Source: Castellaniella sp. MT123
Lineage (GTDB): Bacteria; Pseudomonadota; Gammaproteobacteria; Burkholderiales; Burkholderiaceae_B
Assembly: GCF_039614765.1 (NCBI RefSeq)
Contig: NZ_CP154879.1
Span: 1,860,001 to 1,924,000 of the forward strand
DNA: 64,000 bases
Direction: 5' to 3'
Positions within the stretch are counted from its first letter, which is position 1. Each line of letters starts with the position of its first letter. The translations under genes and the position numbers were made by a program. The notes beneath the pieces were generated by a model that did no database searches, was not told the DNA's origin, and saw only the letters and a program-made list of their open reading frames with translations. Shown here one piece after another: positions 8,804 through 18,042 of the stretch.

Positions 8804-10122
8804 ACGCTCCCCAAGTTCCCCTGCGGCGCAAATTGATCGCTGGCGGCTGCACGCTGCTGGTGCTGCCCCTGATTCCGCGTCTCGCGCATGCGGCCACGAT
8901 CGTGGCCGTGCGGACCTGGCCGGCCGACGAATACACCCGCGTCACGCTGGAAATGGACACCGAGCTGAAAGCCGAGCATTTCACGCTCGACAATCCCCAC
9001 CGCCTGGTTGTCGACATCGACGGCGTACACCTCAGTTCCGCCATCAATGACCTGGTCTCCCGGATCAAGCCCAACGACCCCTACATCAGTTCGGTGCGCG
9101 TGGGGCAGAATCGGCCGAACGTGGTGCGCCTGGTCTTCGACCTGAAGCAAGACGTCGCCCCCCAGGTCTTCACGTTGAAGCCAGTCGGCGACTACAAATA
9201 CCGCCTGGTGCTGGATTTGTATCCGAAGGTCGCCCAGGATCCGCTGATGGCGCTGCTGAAGGATTCGCAGAACGACCCGCTGGCCGGGATCCTGGAAAAC
9301 CTGGCGCAGAACAGCCCGTCCGAGGCACCGATCCCCTCGGTGCGCGGACAAAAATTGCCACCGCCGGAACCCTCCAGGCCGCCCGCATTCGCCAACCCCA
9401 GCCCCGGCAGCCGGCGCGACCGCCCGATCCTGATCGCGCTGGATCCCGGGCACGGCGGCGAGGACCCCGGCGCCACCGGTCAGCGTGGCACCCACGAAAA
9501 AGACATCGTGCTGCAGATCGCGATGCGGCTGAAAAAGCTGATTGATGCGCAGCCCAACATGCGCGCCTATCTGACACGCGACCGTGACTTTTTTGTACCG
9601 TTGAACGTGCGTGTACAGAAGGCGCGCCGCGTGCAGGCGGATCTGTTCATTTCCCTCCACGCCGACGCCTGGATCAAACCCTCCGCACGCGGGTCTTCCG
9701 TCTGGGCGCTGTCCGAGCACGGCGCCACCAGCACGGCGGCGCGGTGGCTGGCCAAGAAGGAAAACGACGCCGACCAGATCGGCGGCATCGACCTGGGGTC
9801 GCACAACCGCCAGGTGGCCCAGGTGCTGCTAGACCTGTCCACCGGCGCGCAGATCAACGACTCGATCAGAGTCGGCACGCAGATCCTGGAGGAAATCGGG
9901 AAGATCAACCGGCTGCACAGGAACCGGATTGAGCGCGCCGGTTTTGCCGTGCTGAAGGCGCCGGACATTCCGTCGATCCTGATCGAGACCGCTTTCATCA
10001 GCAACCCCGAAGAAGAATCGCTGCTGCGCACACCCGCGCATCAGCAGCGAATCGCCTCGGCGGTCATGAGCGGCGTGAAGGACTATTTCGCGGCCAATCC
10101 GGCGCTGGCAAGACGGGCCTGA
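8770..10122 (+). CDS. amiC: N-acetylmuramoyl-L-alanine amidase (AmiC type)
   Basis: Periplasmic zinc amidase that splits septal peptidoglycan during daughter-cell separation. The 450-residue product begins with a twin-arginine-type signal (LRRKLIAGGCTLLVLPLIP, cleavage near RLAHA), as for E. coli AmiC. An AMIN domain follows at about residues 45-150 and an Amidase_3 domain at about 215-440. Zinc and catalytic motifs are visible: DPGHGGEDPGATG, SLHADA and IETAFISN. A Shine-Dalgarno AAGGA lies six bases before the ATG, inside tsaE. The tsaE-amiC-mutL-miaA neighbourhood resembles the proteobacterial yjeE-amiB-mutL-miaA cluster, but dedA is inserted here in the opposite orientation. Confidence 0.95.
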   Translation: MADAFDPVAPMNAPQVPLRRKLIAGGCTLLVLPLIPRLAHAATIVAVRTWPADEYTRVTLEMDTELKAEHFTLDNPHRLVVDIDGVHLSSAINDLVSRIKPNDPYISSVRVGQNRPNVVRLVFDLKQDVAPQVFTLKPVGDYKYRLVLDLYPKVAQDPLMALLKDSQNDPLAGILENLAQNSPSEAPIPSVRGQKLPPPEPSRPPAFANPSPGSRRDRPILIALDPGHGGEDPGATGQRGTHEKDIVLQIAMRLKKLIDAQPNMRAYLTRDRDFFVPLNVRVQKARRVQADLFISLHADAWIKPSARGSSVWALSEHGATSTAARWLAKKENDADQIGGIDLGSHNRQVAQVLLDLSTGAQINDSIRVGTQILEEIGKINRLHRNRIERAGFAVLKAPDIPSILIETAFISNPEEESLLRTPAHQQRIASAVMSGVKDYFAANPALARRA

Positions 10123-10767
10123 TCAGGCGGTTCCCGTCCTCTTGCGCCGCAGCAGTTTCCACAACACCCCTGCCGCAGCCGGCACGGCGGCGGCAGCCAC
10201 GCCGATCAGCACGATGGTGTTCAGGTGCTCTTTGATGATAGGCACGTTGCCAAAGAAATAGCCCAACGTGATCAGGCCGGCGATCCAGGCGATGGCGCCG
10301 ATCGCGTTGTAGAGCTGGAACATGGCCAGGCGCATGCCGGCCACCCCCGCCACGAAGGGCGCGAAAGTCCGGAACAGGGGCACGAAACGCGACAGGATGA
10401 TGGTCTTGCCCCCATGCTTTTCATAGAAAACATGGGTCTTGAGCAGGGCTTTCTTGTCCAGAAAACGGTAGTCGCGCGAAAAGACCTTCGGGCCGATCAG
10501 GCGGCCGACCGAATAATTGACCGTATTACCCAGGATTGCAGCCACGATCAGGATTCCGCCCATCAGCACCGGATCGAGCTTGCCGCTCGCGCCGAAGGCG
10601 CCCGCGATGAACAACAGCGAATCCCCCGGCAGAAAGGGCAGCACGACCAGGCCGGTTTCGCCAAAGATGATGAGCGCCAGGATCAGATAGATCCAGGCCC
10701 CGTACTGGGCGACCCACACGCCCAGCGACTGATCGATATGCAGAACAAGATGCAAAAACTCGGCCAT
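10123..10767 (-). CDS. DedA family membrane protein
   Basis: A 214-residue integral membrane protein of the DedA/VTT (SNARE-associated) family, linked in bacteria to undecaprenyl-phosphate or phospholipid flipping and envelope homeostasis. It contains FGETGLVVLPFLPGDSLLF at about residues 30-48 and SRFVPLFRTFAPFVAGV at about 123-139, the conserved E/D and R residues of the family, plus four or five hydrophobic segments. The ATG at 10767 was chosen; the longer frame has a Gly/Ala/Arg-rich non-conserved extension. Its stop abuts the amiC stop with no spacer. Confidence 0.92.
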   Translation of the reverse strand: MAEFLHLVLHIDQSLGVWVAQYGAWIYLILALIIFGETGLVVLPFLPGDSLLFIAGAFGASGKLDPVLMGGILIVAAILGNTVNYSVGRLIGPKVFSRDYRFLDKKALLKTHVFYEKHGGKTIILSRFVPLFRTFAPFVAGVAGMRLAMFQLYNAIGAIAWIAGLITLGYFFGNVPIIKEHLNTIVLIGVAAAAVPAAAGVLWKLLRRKRTGTA

Positions 10768-10902
10768 GATCGCCTGATTACCCCAAATCCAAGATATAAA
10801 ACCCCGACCGCCGCAGCCGACTGGTGCCGCTGGATGAACGCCTGCACGCCTATCGCACGCATCCGCGGCCCCGTCGCCCGCACCGGTATGGCGGGCCCTC
10901 AC

Positions 10903-10908
10903 TATAAT
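10903..10908 (+). promoter_or_regulatory. putative -10 element upstream of mutL
   Basis: A perfect TATAAT hexamer in the dedA-mutL divergent spacer, 135 bases before the mutL start. No good TTGACA lies 16-18 bases upstream, so the promoter may be weak. If used, the mRNA has a leader of about 130 bases with no obvious structure. Confidence 0.35.
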
Positions 10909-11043
10909 CGTTTTCTCGAGGCCTGAACGAAACGGCCGCTGCCCGCCGATTGCGTTTTCCCGACGATGCTGGCCGCCGTTTGCCGCCGCATGAATTCACC
11001 GCAGCATGGCACCTCGGCCCGTGCCTGACACTTCCACCACCGC

Positions 11044-12885
11044 ATGACCGCTCCGATGACACGCCCCATCACCGCCCTGCCCGACACCCTGATCAGCCAG
11101 ATCGCCGCTGGCGAGGTGATCGAACGCCCAGCCTCCGTCCTGAAAGAGCTGCTGGAAAATGCGCTGGATGCTGGTGCGCGGGCGATCGAGGTCCGGCTGG
11201 ACGGGGGCGGCATCCGCCGCATCCTGGTGGCCGATGACGGCCACGGCATCGCGACCGGGCAACTGACCCTGGCGCTGCAGCGCCACGCAACCAGCAAGAT
11301 CGCATCCCTGAGCGAGCTGGAATCCGTGGCGACCATGGGGTTTCGTGGCGAGGCGCTGGCATCGATCGCCTCGGTGGCCCAGTTGACACTGACTTCGCGC
11401 ACGGCCGACGACACCCAGGCCTGGCAGATCAGCCCCGGCATGAACGAGCCGGCGCCGGCCGCCGGGCCGGCAGGCACGCGGGTGGACGTCCGGCAACTGT
11501 TCGATCATATCCCGGCCCGGCGGAAGTTCCTGCGATCGGAAGCCACAGAATACGGCCACTGCCTGGATGCCATCGAACGCATCGCCCTGGCGCATCCCGA
11601 CGTGGCGCTGCGTGTCTTTCACAACGACAAGCCACAGCGCAACTGGCCGGTCACCGACATCCAGGGCCGCATCCGCGACGTGCTGGGGGCGGAATTCCAG
11701 GCTCAGAGTCTGCCGGTGTCCACCGACCAGGGACTGATCACCCTGGAAGGCTGCATCACGCGGCCCACCTTTGCCCGCAACCGCGCCGACCGGCAGTATC
11801 TGTATGTGAACGGCCGCTACGTACGCGACCGCACCGTCTCTCACGCGGTGCGCCAGGCCTATGCCGACGTGCTGCATGGCGACCGTCAGCCCGCCTTCGT
11901 CCTGTTCCTCAGTCTGGACCCCATCGGGGTGGACGTGAACGTGCATCCCGCCAAGCACGAGGTCCGGTTCCGGGACAGCGGCGCGGTCCATCGCTACGTG
12001 TCGCAATCGCTGGCACAGGCGCTGGCCCTGCGCGGCGGGTCGGCGGACGGCCTCGCCGAGCCACCAACCGACTCGGGCAATCGCCCCGGGACACCCAGCG
12101 ATACCGGGGCGGCGTCACCCGGGTCAGCCAATGGCGGAGCGCACAGCCCGCCACCCGCGCGCCCCGCCCCGGCGGGCTACCCGGGACAGATACCCGTCCA
12201 GCAACGATTCCCGTTGCGGGATGCGGCCGGCACAACGGACTGGCGCAAGCTCTACCAGCCCTTGCCAGGACTCGCACCGGGCGAACGCCCAGCAGCGACC
12301 GACCTGCCCCTGGGTCTTGCCCTGGGCCAACTGCACGGCATCTATATCCTGGCGCAGAATGCCCAGGGCCTGGTGCTGGTGGACATGCACGCGGCCCACG
12401 AACGGGTCGTCTACGAAACGTTGAAGCAGGCACTGGACGAAGCCCCCCTGCCCGCCCAGGAATTGCTGGTGCCCGTCGTCTTCACGGCTTCGGAAACCCA
12501 GGTGGCCATCGCCCAGGAAAACCAGGACATGCTCGACGGCCTGGGGCTGCGCATCCGCGCGACGGGCCCGGCATCGCTGGCCGTCCGCGCGGTGCCTGCC
12601 CTGCTGGCCCAGGGCGACGTCGAATCCCTGGCGCGCGGCGTCCTGGCCGACGTCGATCGCTTCGGGCATTCCGCCCGGCTGACCGAACAGCGCAACGAGC
12701 TGCTGTCCACCATGGCCTGCCACGGCGCCGTGCGTGCCAACCGCCGGCTGACGCTGGACGAAATGAACGCGCTGCTGCGCCAGATGGAACGCACCGAGCG
12801 CGCCGATCAGTGCAATCACGGGCGCCCCACCTGGTTCCAGTGGAGCCTGGGCGATCTGGACAAGCTGTTCATGCGGGGGCAGTAG
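11044..12885 (+). CDS. mutL: DNA mismatch repair protein MutL
   Basis: Links MutS mismatch recognition to downstream excision. The 613-residue protein has the GHKL ATPase motifs in order: [12 protein letters not shown] (metal-binding Glu/Asn), DDGHGI and [14 protein letters not shown] variable linker rich in Pro, Gly and Ser follows at about residues 335-400, then the C-terminal dimerisation domain. That domain has [13 protein letters not shown] and CNHGRPT and no clear DQHAxxERxxYE endonuclease motif: it reads [13 protein letters not shown] with no strong metal site. A second in-frame ATG at 11056 could be the start. The gene is followed without a gap by miaA. Confidence 0.97.
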   Translation: MTAPMTRPITALPDTLISQIAAGEVIERPASVLKELLENALDAGARAIEVRLDGGGIRRILVADDGHGIATGQLTLALQRHATSKIASLSELESVATMGFRGEALASIASVAQLTLTSRTADDTQAWQISPGMNEPAPAAGPAGTRVDVRQLFDHIPARRKFLRSEATEYGHCLDAIERIALAHPDVALRVFHNDKPQRNWPVTDIQGRIRDVLGAEFQAQSLPVSTDQGLITLEGCITRPTFARNRADRQYLYVNGRYVRDRTVSHAVRQAYADVLHGDRQPAFVLFLSLDPIGVDVNVHPAKHEVRFRDSGAVHRYVSQSLAQALALRGGSADGLAEPPTDSGNRPGTPSDTGAASPGSANGGAHSPPPARPAPAGYPGQIPVQQRFPLRDAAGTTDWRKLYQPLPGLAPGERPAATDLPLGLALGQLHGIYILAQNAQGLVLVDMHAAHERVVYETLKQALDEAPLPAQELLVPVVFTASETQVAIAQENQDMLDGLGLRIRATGPASLAVRAVPALLAQGDVESLARGVLADVDRFGHSARLTEQRNELLSTMACHGAVRANRRLTLDEMNALLRQMERTERADQCNHGRPTWFQWSLGDLDKLFMRGQ

Positions 12886-13818
12886 ATGCCGCTCCTGATC
12901 TGTCTGGCCGGCCCGACGGCATCGGGGAAATCCGCCTCCTCGATGGCACTGGCCCGGCGCTGGCCCATCGAGATCATCGTCATGGATTCGGCCACCATCT
13001 ACCGGGGCATGGACATCGGGACCGCCAAGCCCAGCGCGGCGGAACAGGCGCAGGTCCCGCATCACCTGCTGGACATCCGCGATCCGGCGCAATCGTATTC
13101 GGCGGCGGAATTCGCGCGCGACGCGGCCGGGCTGGCGCAGGATATCCGCCAGCGCGGGCGGATCCCGATCCTGTGCGGCGGCACGATGCTGTATTACAAG
13201 GCGCTGCGCGAAGGACTGAACGAACTGCCGTCAGCGGACCCCGCGATCCGCCAGGCCCTGGATCACGAAGCCCGGGAACGCGGCTGGCCGGCACTGCATG
13301 CCGAACTGGCCCGTGTCGACCCGGTCACGGCCGCCCGGCTGGCGCCCAACGACAGCCAGCGGCTGCAGCGCGCGCTGGAAATCTGGCGCGGCAGCGGGCG
13401 CGCCATGAGCGACTGGCTGGCGCAGCCGCCCCAACCCGTGCTGCCAGGCTGGGAATTCTTGACCATCAGTCTGGAGCCGTCCGATCGCGCGGTGCTGCAC
13501 GCGCGCATCGCCCAGCGCTACCGGACGATGATCGAAGCCGGTCTGCTGGACGAGGTCCGCACCCTGCATGCCCGCGCCGACCTGCACCCGGGCCTGCCGT
13601 CGATCCGCTGCGTGGGCTACCGCCAGCTGTGGGACCATCTGGATGGCCGGATATCGTTGGATCAAGCCATCGAACAGGCCATCGCCGCCACCCGCCAGCT
13701 GGCCAAGCGCCAGATCACCTGGCTGCGGTCGCTGCCGCAGCGTCATGCGGTCGATTGCCTGTCGGGTGATGCCACCGCCAAAGTGACGGACCTGTGCGCC
13801 AGGCACCTGGATCGCTGA
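12886..13818 (+). CDS. miaA: tRNA dimethylallyltransferase MiaA
   Basis: Transfers a dimethylallyl group to A37 of tRNAs reading UNN codons. The 310-residue product has the P-loop AGPTASGKS at about residues 8-16, the substrate motif [17 protein letters not shown], and the conserved [10 protein letters not shown] and RCVGYRQLW segments. It starts directly after the mutL stop, so the two genes are coupled. Confidence 0.97.
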   Translation: MPLLICLAGPTASGKSASSMALARRWPIEIIVMDSATIYRGMDIGTAKPSAAEQAQVPHHLLDIRDPAQSYSAAEFARDAAGLAQDIRQRGRIPILCGGTMLYYKALREGLNELPSADPAIRQALDHEARERGWPALHAELARVDPVTAARLAPNDSQRLQRALEIWRGSGRAMSDWLAQPPQPVLPGWEFLTISLEPSDRAVLHARIAQRYRTMIEAGLLDEVRTLHARADLHPGLPSIRCVGYRQLWDHLDGRISLDQAIEQAIAATRQLAKRQITWLRSLPQRHAVDCLSGDATAKVTDLCARHLDR

Positions 13819-13879
13819 GGAACTCCAGACCTGGGGACAGCAATACGGCGAAGCGCCAACCGCCGGTATCCCGTATCGA

Positions 13880-14929
13880 TCAATCGACGATCGTCTGCGG
13901 CCCGCCAGCGGTTTGATCCTGGATCCGGCCCAGCGTGTGAACGGTTTCGCCTTGGGCCCGCAACGTGGCCGCCACGGCATCCGCCTGGGCGGGATCGACC
14001 ACCAGCACCATACCGATGCCGCAGTTGAAGACGCGCGCCATTTCGTGGTCGGACACGCCACCCTGCGTCTGCAGCCATTGGAAGAGCAGCGGCCACTGCC
14101 AGGCATCGCGATGCAGATGCGCGCACAGGCCGGATTTCAGGATGCGCGGCACATTTTCCAGCAGACCACCGCCGGTGATGTGCGCCAGACCCTTGATGGC
14201 GCGCCCATGCGCGGCCAGTGCGGCCAGCACGGATTTCACATAGATGCGGGTGGGTTCCATGACCACGTCGCCCAGCGGACGGCCGCCGAGGTCCTGATCC
14301 GGGCGCGCGCCGGCATGCTGCAGGATTTTTCGCACCAGGGAATAGCCGTTGGAGTGCGCGCCGCTGGAAGCCAGCCCGAGCACGGTATCCCCCACCCGGA
14401 TGTCGGCCCCGTCGATGATCGCGGATTTTTCCACTGCGCCCACCGCGAAACCGGCCAGGTCGTATTCGCCATCGGGATACATGCCGGGCATTTCGGCGGT
14501 TTCGCCCCCGATCAGGGCGCAGCCGGCCAGTTCGCACCCGCGCGCGATGCCGCCCACCACACGGGCCGCGGTATCCACGGAGAGTTTGCCGCAGGCGAAA
14601 TAATCCAGAAAATACAGGGGTTCGGCCCCCTGGACGAGGATGTCGTTGACGCTCATGGCGACCAGGTCGATCCCCACGGTGTCGTGCCGCTGCCATTCGA
14701 AGGCCAGACGCAATTTGGTTCCGACGCCGTCGGTGCCGGAAACCAGCACTGGTTCGCGCAGGTGCGGCGGAACCTGAAACAGAGCGCCGAACCCGCCGAT
14801 CCCGGCCATGACGCCGGGCCGCATGGTACGGGCCGCCAGCGGTTTGATACGATCGACCAACGCGTCTCCGGCGTCGATATCGACGCCCGCATCGCGATAG
14901 GTCATGGAGGGGGTGGTGCCTTGTGTCAT
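13880..14929 (-). CDS. purM: phosphoribosylformylglycinamidine cyclo-ligase
   Basis: Fifth step of purine synthesis: ATP-dependent closure of FGAM to AIR. With the ATG at 14929 the product is 349 residues, normal for PurM; an upstream in-frame start at 14971 is less likely. Family motifs include [29 protein letters not shown] and [16 protein letters not shown]. It is convergent with miaA across a 61-base spacer and divergent from hda. No purine-riboswitch or obvious PurR site is visible upstream. Confidence 0.97.
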   Translation of the reverse strand: MTQGTTPSMTYRDAGVDIDAGDALVDRIKPLAARTMRPGVMAGIGGFGALFQVPPHLREPVLVSGTDGVGTKLRLAFEWQRHDTVGIDLVAMSVNDILVQGAEPLYFLDYFACGKLSVDTAARVVGGIARGCELAGCALIGGETAEMPGMYPDGEYDLAGFAVGAVEKSAIIDGADIRVGDTVLGLASSGAHSNGYSLVRKILQHAGARPDQDLGGRPLGDVVMEPTRIYVKSVLAALAAHGRAIKGLAHITGGGLLENVPRILKSGLCAHLHRDAWQWPLLFQWLQTQGGVSDHEMARVFNCGIGMVLVVDPAQADAVAATLRAQGETVHTLGRIQDQTAGGPQTIVD

Positions 14930-15098
14930 GAGAAAAGCCGCCGAATGTGCAAGAATTGCAGGTTTGGACAATATGCTCTCGATTTTACGATGAACTCCGG
15001 ATGGACGACGATTCCCTCATCCGCCTGATGCCACGACCCGTTTTCCGTCCGGTTATCCTGACCGTCCGGATCCTGATTTCACCCAACGGGATGCGACC

Positions 15099-15827
15099 AT
15101 GACGCAGCAACTGTTGCTGGATATCCTGCCTGGGGCGCTACCCACCCTGGAGACCTTCGTTGCGGGCGTCAACCACGCGGCCGTCGATGCGGTGCGCACG
15201 TTGACACCGGGTCACGCCCTGTATCTGTGGGGCGGCCAGGGGTCCGGACGCAGCCACCTGCTGCGCGCCCGCGCCCAGGACCCTGACGGGCACTACCTGG
15301 ATGCGCGCACGCCGGCCCACTGGCTGCAGTCCCTGGCCACCGACGAGGATCGCGTGCTGACGCTGGTGGCGGTGGACGATGTGGGCGAACTCAGCGACGC
15401 GGCCCAGGCGGCGCTGTTCGCCCTGTTCAACCGCTGGCGCGCGGCGGCCAGTACACCGGATGCATTCGCCCTGCTGACGGCGGGCGACCGGGCACCGTTG
15501 ACCATGCCGCTACGCGAGGACCTGCGCACCCGCCTGGGCTGGGATCTGGTCTATCGCATCGAACAGCTGTCCGACGACGACCGGGCGCAGGCGCTGCATG
15601 ACCGGGCCCTGCAGCGCGGCCTGAAATTGCCCGACGACGTCCTGCACTGGATCCTGACCCACTATGACCGGGACATGGGACGCCTGACGACCCTGATCGA
15701 TACATTGGACCAGTATTCCCTGGCACAGCATCGTCCCGTCACCCTGCCCTTGCTGAAGGCGCTGCTGACCCGCCAGCACCCGGACCCGGCATCCCACCAT
15801 GCCGATGCCGGGCGCACCAGTCCCTGA
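15099..15827 (+). CDS. hda: DnaA regulatory inactivator Hda / DnaA-related protein
   Basis: A 242-residue AAA+ protein of the DnaA family without the DNA-binding domain, expected to stimulate ATP-DnaA hydrolysis together with the sliding clamp. The N-terminal MTQQLLLDILP is similar to the Hda clamp-binding peptide. A degenerate Walker A (WGGQGSGRSHLL) is at about residues 45-56. Sensor-type Arg residues are in DRAPLTMPLREDLRTRLGWD. The gene order purM / hda / HAD phosphatase / pcnB is the usual one in Burkholderiales. The last 27 bases before the HAD gene start hold no separate signal. Confidence 0.9.
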   Translation: MTQQLLLDILPGALPTLETFVAGVNHAAVDAVRTLTPGHALYLWGGQGSGRSHLLRARAQDPDGHYLDARTPAHWLQSLATDEDRVLTLVAVDDVGELSDAAQAALFALFNRWRAAASTPDAFALLTAGDRAPLTMPLREDLRTRLGWDLVYRIEQLSDDDRAQALHDRALQRGLKLPDDVLHWILTHYDRDMGRLTTLIDTLDQYSLAQHRPVTLPLLKALLTRQHPDPASHHADAGRTSP

Positions 15828-15846
15828 CCACTCCCGCGGAATTCCC

Positions 15847-16551
15847 ATGCCATCCTTTTCCCACCTGGCCCTGTTCGACCTGGACCACACGCTACTGCCC
15901 TTCGACAGCGACTACCAATGGGCGGAATTCCTGGCCCGCACGGGCCGCGCCGGCGATCCCGATGTCGCCCGCCGGCGCAACGACGAACTGATGCGCCGTT
16001 ACAACGAGGGCACCTTGTCCGCCGAGGAAGCCGCCGATTTCATGCTGGGGCTGCTTCGCCTGGGCGAACCCGACGAACTGATGCAATGGCATCGGGCCTA
16101 CATGCGCGAGGTCATCGAACCCGGCCTGCTGCCGGCGGCCCAGGCCCTGGTCAGCGACCATCAGGCGCGCGGCGGGCTGTGCGCTATCGTCACTGCCACC
16201 AATGCGTTCGTCACGCGGCCCATTGCCCACGCGCTGGGCATCGAGCACCTGATCGCGACCATCCCGCAACGCGATCCCGACGGCCGCTACACGGGCCGCA
16301 TCGACGGCACCCCCAGTTTCAAGGCCGGCAAGGTGCTGCGGGTCCGTCAGTGGTTGCAGACCGAGGGTCTTCTGCTGGAGGATTTCGCCGAGTCCTGGTT
16401 CTACAGCGACTCGGTCAACGACCTGCCGCTGCTGGAGGTCGTCACCCATCCCGTCGCCACCAACCCCAGCCCCGCCCTGCGCGAACTGGCCCAGAGCCGC
16501 GGCTGGCGCGTGCTGGAACTGTTCGAGGACATGCGGGATACAAAGTCTTAA
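15847..16551 (+). CDS. HAD-IB family phosphatase (SerB-like)
   Basis: A cytoplasmic haloacid-dehalogenase-type phosphatase of 234 residues. Motif I is LFDLDHTLLP with the nucleophile D11 and acid D13. Motif II is VTATN, and the late acidic motif is FYSDSVNDLPLLE. Members of this subfamily hydrolyse small phosphomonoesters such as phosphoserine or histidinol phosphate; the substrate here is not fixed by sequence. The ATG at 15847 gives the standard N-terminus. The frame is open further upstream into hda but that part is not conserved. It lies between hda and pcnB as in related genomes. Confidence 0.9.
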   Translation: MPSFSHLALFDLDHTLLPFDSDYQWAEFLARTGRAGDPDVARRRNDELMRRYNEGTLSAEEAADFMLGLLRLGEPDELMQWHRAYMREVIEPGLLPAAQALVSDHQARGGLCAIVTATNAFVTRPIAHALGIEHLIATIPQRDPDGRYTGRIDGTPSFKAGKVLRVRQWLQTEGLLLEDFAESWFYSDSVNDLPLLEVVTHPVATNPSPALRELAQSRGWRVLELFEDMRDTKS

Positions 16552-16561
16552 AATACGCGCC

Positions 16562-17998
16562 ATGCTCAAGCAGACCATCAAACATTTCGTCTCCCGCCTG
16601 TTTACCACGCCGCCCAGCGGCCCGGCGCGCTTGTCCAGCGACAAGCACGGCATCGACCGGCGGCTCGTGTCGCGCCACGCGATCAAGGTCTGCGAGGTCC
16701 TCAACCAGCAAGGTTTCGATGCCTACATCGTGGGCGGCGCGGTGCGCGACCTGATTGTCGGGCTGCAGCCCAAGGACTTCGACGTCGCCACCAACGCCAC
16801 GCCCAACCAGATCCGGCCACTGTTTCGCCGCGCCCGGATCATCGGCCGACGCTTCCAGCTGGTCCATGTGGTGTTCGGGCAGGAAATCATCGAGACCTCG
16901 ACATTCCGCGCGCCTGCCTCGGACAATCAGGAAACCGACGAACACGGCCGCATCCTGCGCGACAACGAATTCGGCACCCACGAGGAAGACGCCGCGCGCC
17001 GCGATTTCACGATCAACGCCTTGTACTACGATCCCCTGAAAGAAGAAGTCATCGACTTCCATCAGGGGGTGGCGGACCTGAAGAACCGCGTGATCCGCAT
17101 GATCGGCGACCCCGAAACCCGCTACCGCGAAGATCCGGTGCGCATGCTGCGCGCGCTGCGTTTCCAGGCCAAACTGGGCGCGCGCATCGACCCCGCCACC
17201 GAAGCTCCGATCCTGCAACTGGCCTCGCTCGTCGAACACGTCCCGGCTTCCCGGCTGTTCGACGAAACACTCAAGCTGCTGACCTGCGGCCACGCCATGG
17301 ACTGCGTGCGCGAACTGCGCCGCCTGGGCCTGATCAAGAGCCTGATTCCGCTCATCGACCGCATCTTCGAGGAAGACGGGGGCGAGGCGTTCGTCGAAAT
17401 CGCCCTATCACGCACCGATGCGCGGGTCCGCTCGGGCAAACCCGTCAGCCCCAGCTTCCTGTTCGCGGCGCTGCTGTGGCGCCTGGTGCAAAAGCGCTGG
17501 AGCGCCCTGCTCGCCCAGGACGTGCCGCGCAACGAGGCACTGACCCGCGCCGCCGATTCGGTCATCGACGAACAGATGGACAAGCTTGCCATCCAGCGCC
17601 GTCACCAGGCCGACATGCGCGAGATCTGGCTCATGCAGGCCCGCTTCGAACGCGCCACCGTGCGATCCATCTGGCGCATGATGGAACAGCCCCGTTTCCG
17701 CGCCTCCGTCGATTTCCTGCAATTGCGCGCCGAGGCCCGCGAGATCGACAGCGTGCTGGCCCAATGGTGGATGGACCTGGCCGACAGTGGCGACGAACGC
17801 CGCAGCCAGATGATCGACACCTGGCAGGCCGGTCATGCCGGCGCCCGTCGCACGAGTGCCGGCGCCAGCCGCAAACGCCGGCGGCGACACAAGCCGGGCG
17901 GCGGGACGGAATCGGATTCGTCCGCGCGCAGCGGCGCAGGCGCCGATGAATCCGCAGGCGCAACGACCCACACGAAGAAGCCGGCGCGGCTGTCCTGA
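16562..17998 (+). CDS. pcnB: poly(A) polymerase I
   Basis: Adds poly(A) tails to RNA 3' ends and so promotes decay. The 478-residue product has the class II nucleotidyltransferase motif IVGGAVRDLIVGLQPKDFDV at about residues 56-75, including the DxD metal ligands, followed by the fingers and palm sequence GRRFQLVHVVFG. It ends in a basic, Ser/Arg/Gly-rich tail (residues about 415-478) typical of PcnB rather than of CCA-adding enzymes. The next gene, folK, follows after about 45 bases. Confidence 0.95.
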   Translation: MLKQTIKHFVSRLFTTPPSGPARLSSDKHGIDRRLVSRHAIKVCEVLNQQGFDAYIVGGAVRDLIVGLQPKDFDVATNATPNQIRPLFRRARIIGRRFQLVHVVFGQEIIETSTFRAPASDNQETDEHGRILRDNEFGTHEEDAARRDFTINALYYDPLKEEVIDFHQGVADLKNRVIRMIGDPETRYREDPVRMLRALRFQAKLGARIDPATEAPILQLASLVEHVPASRLFDETLKLLTCGHAMDCVRELRRLGLIKSLIPLIDRIFEEDGGEAFVEIALSRTDARVRSGKPVSPSFLFAALLWRLVQKRWSALLAQDVPRNEALTRAADSVIDEQMDKLAIQRRHQADMREIWLMQARFERATVRSIWRMMEQPRFRASVDFLQLRAEAREIDSVLAQWWMDLADSGDERRSQMIDTWQAGHAGARRTSAGASRKRRRRHKPGGGTESDSSARSGAGADESAGATTHTKKPARLS

Positions 17999-18042
17999 CC
18001 CGCCGCGCCCAGCGGCCTCAGGACCGCGTTAAAGTCTTGCTC

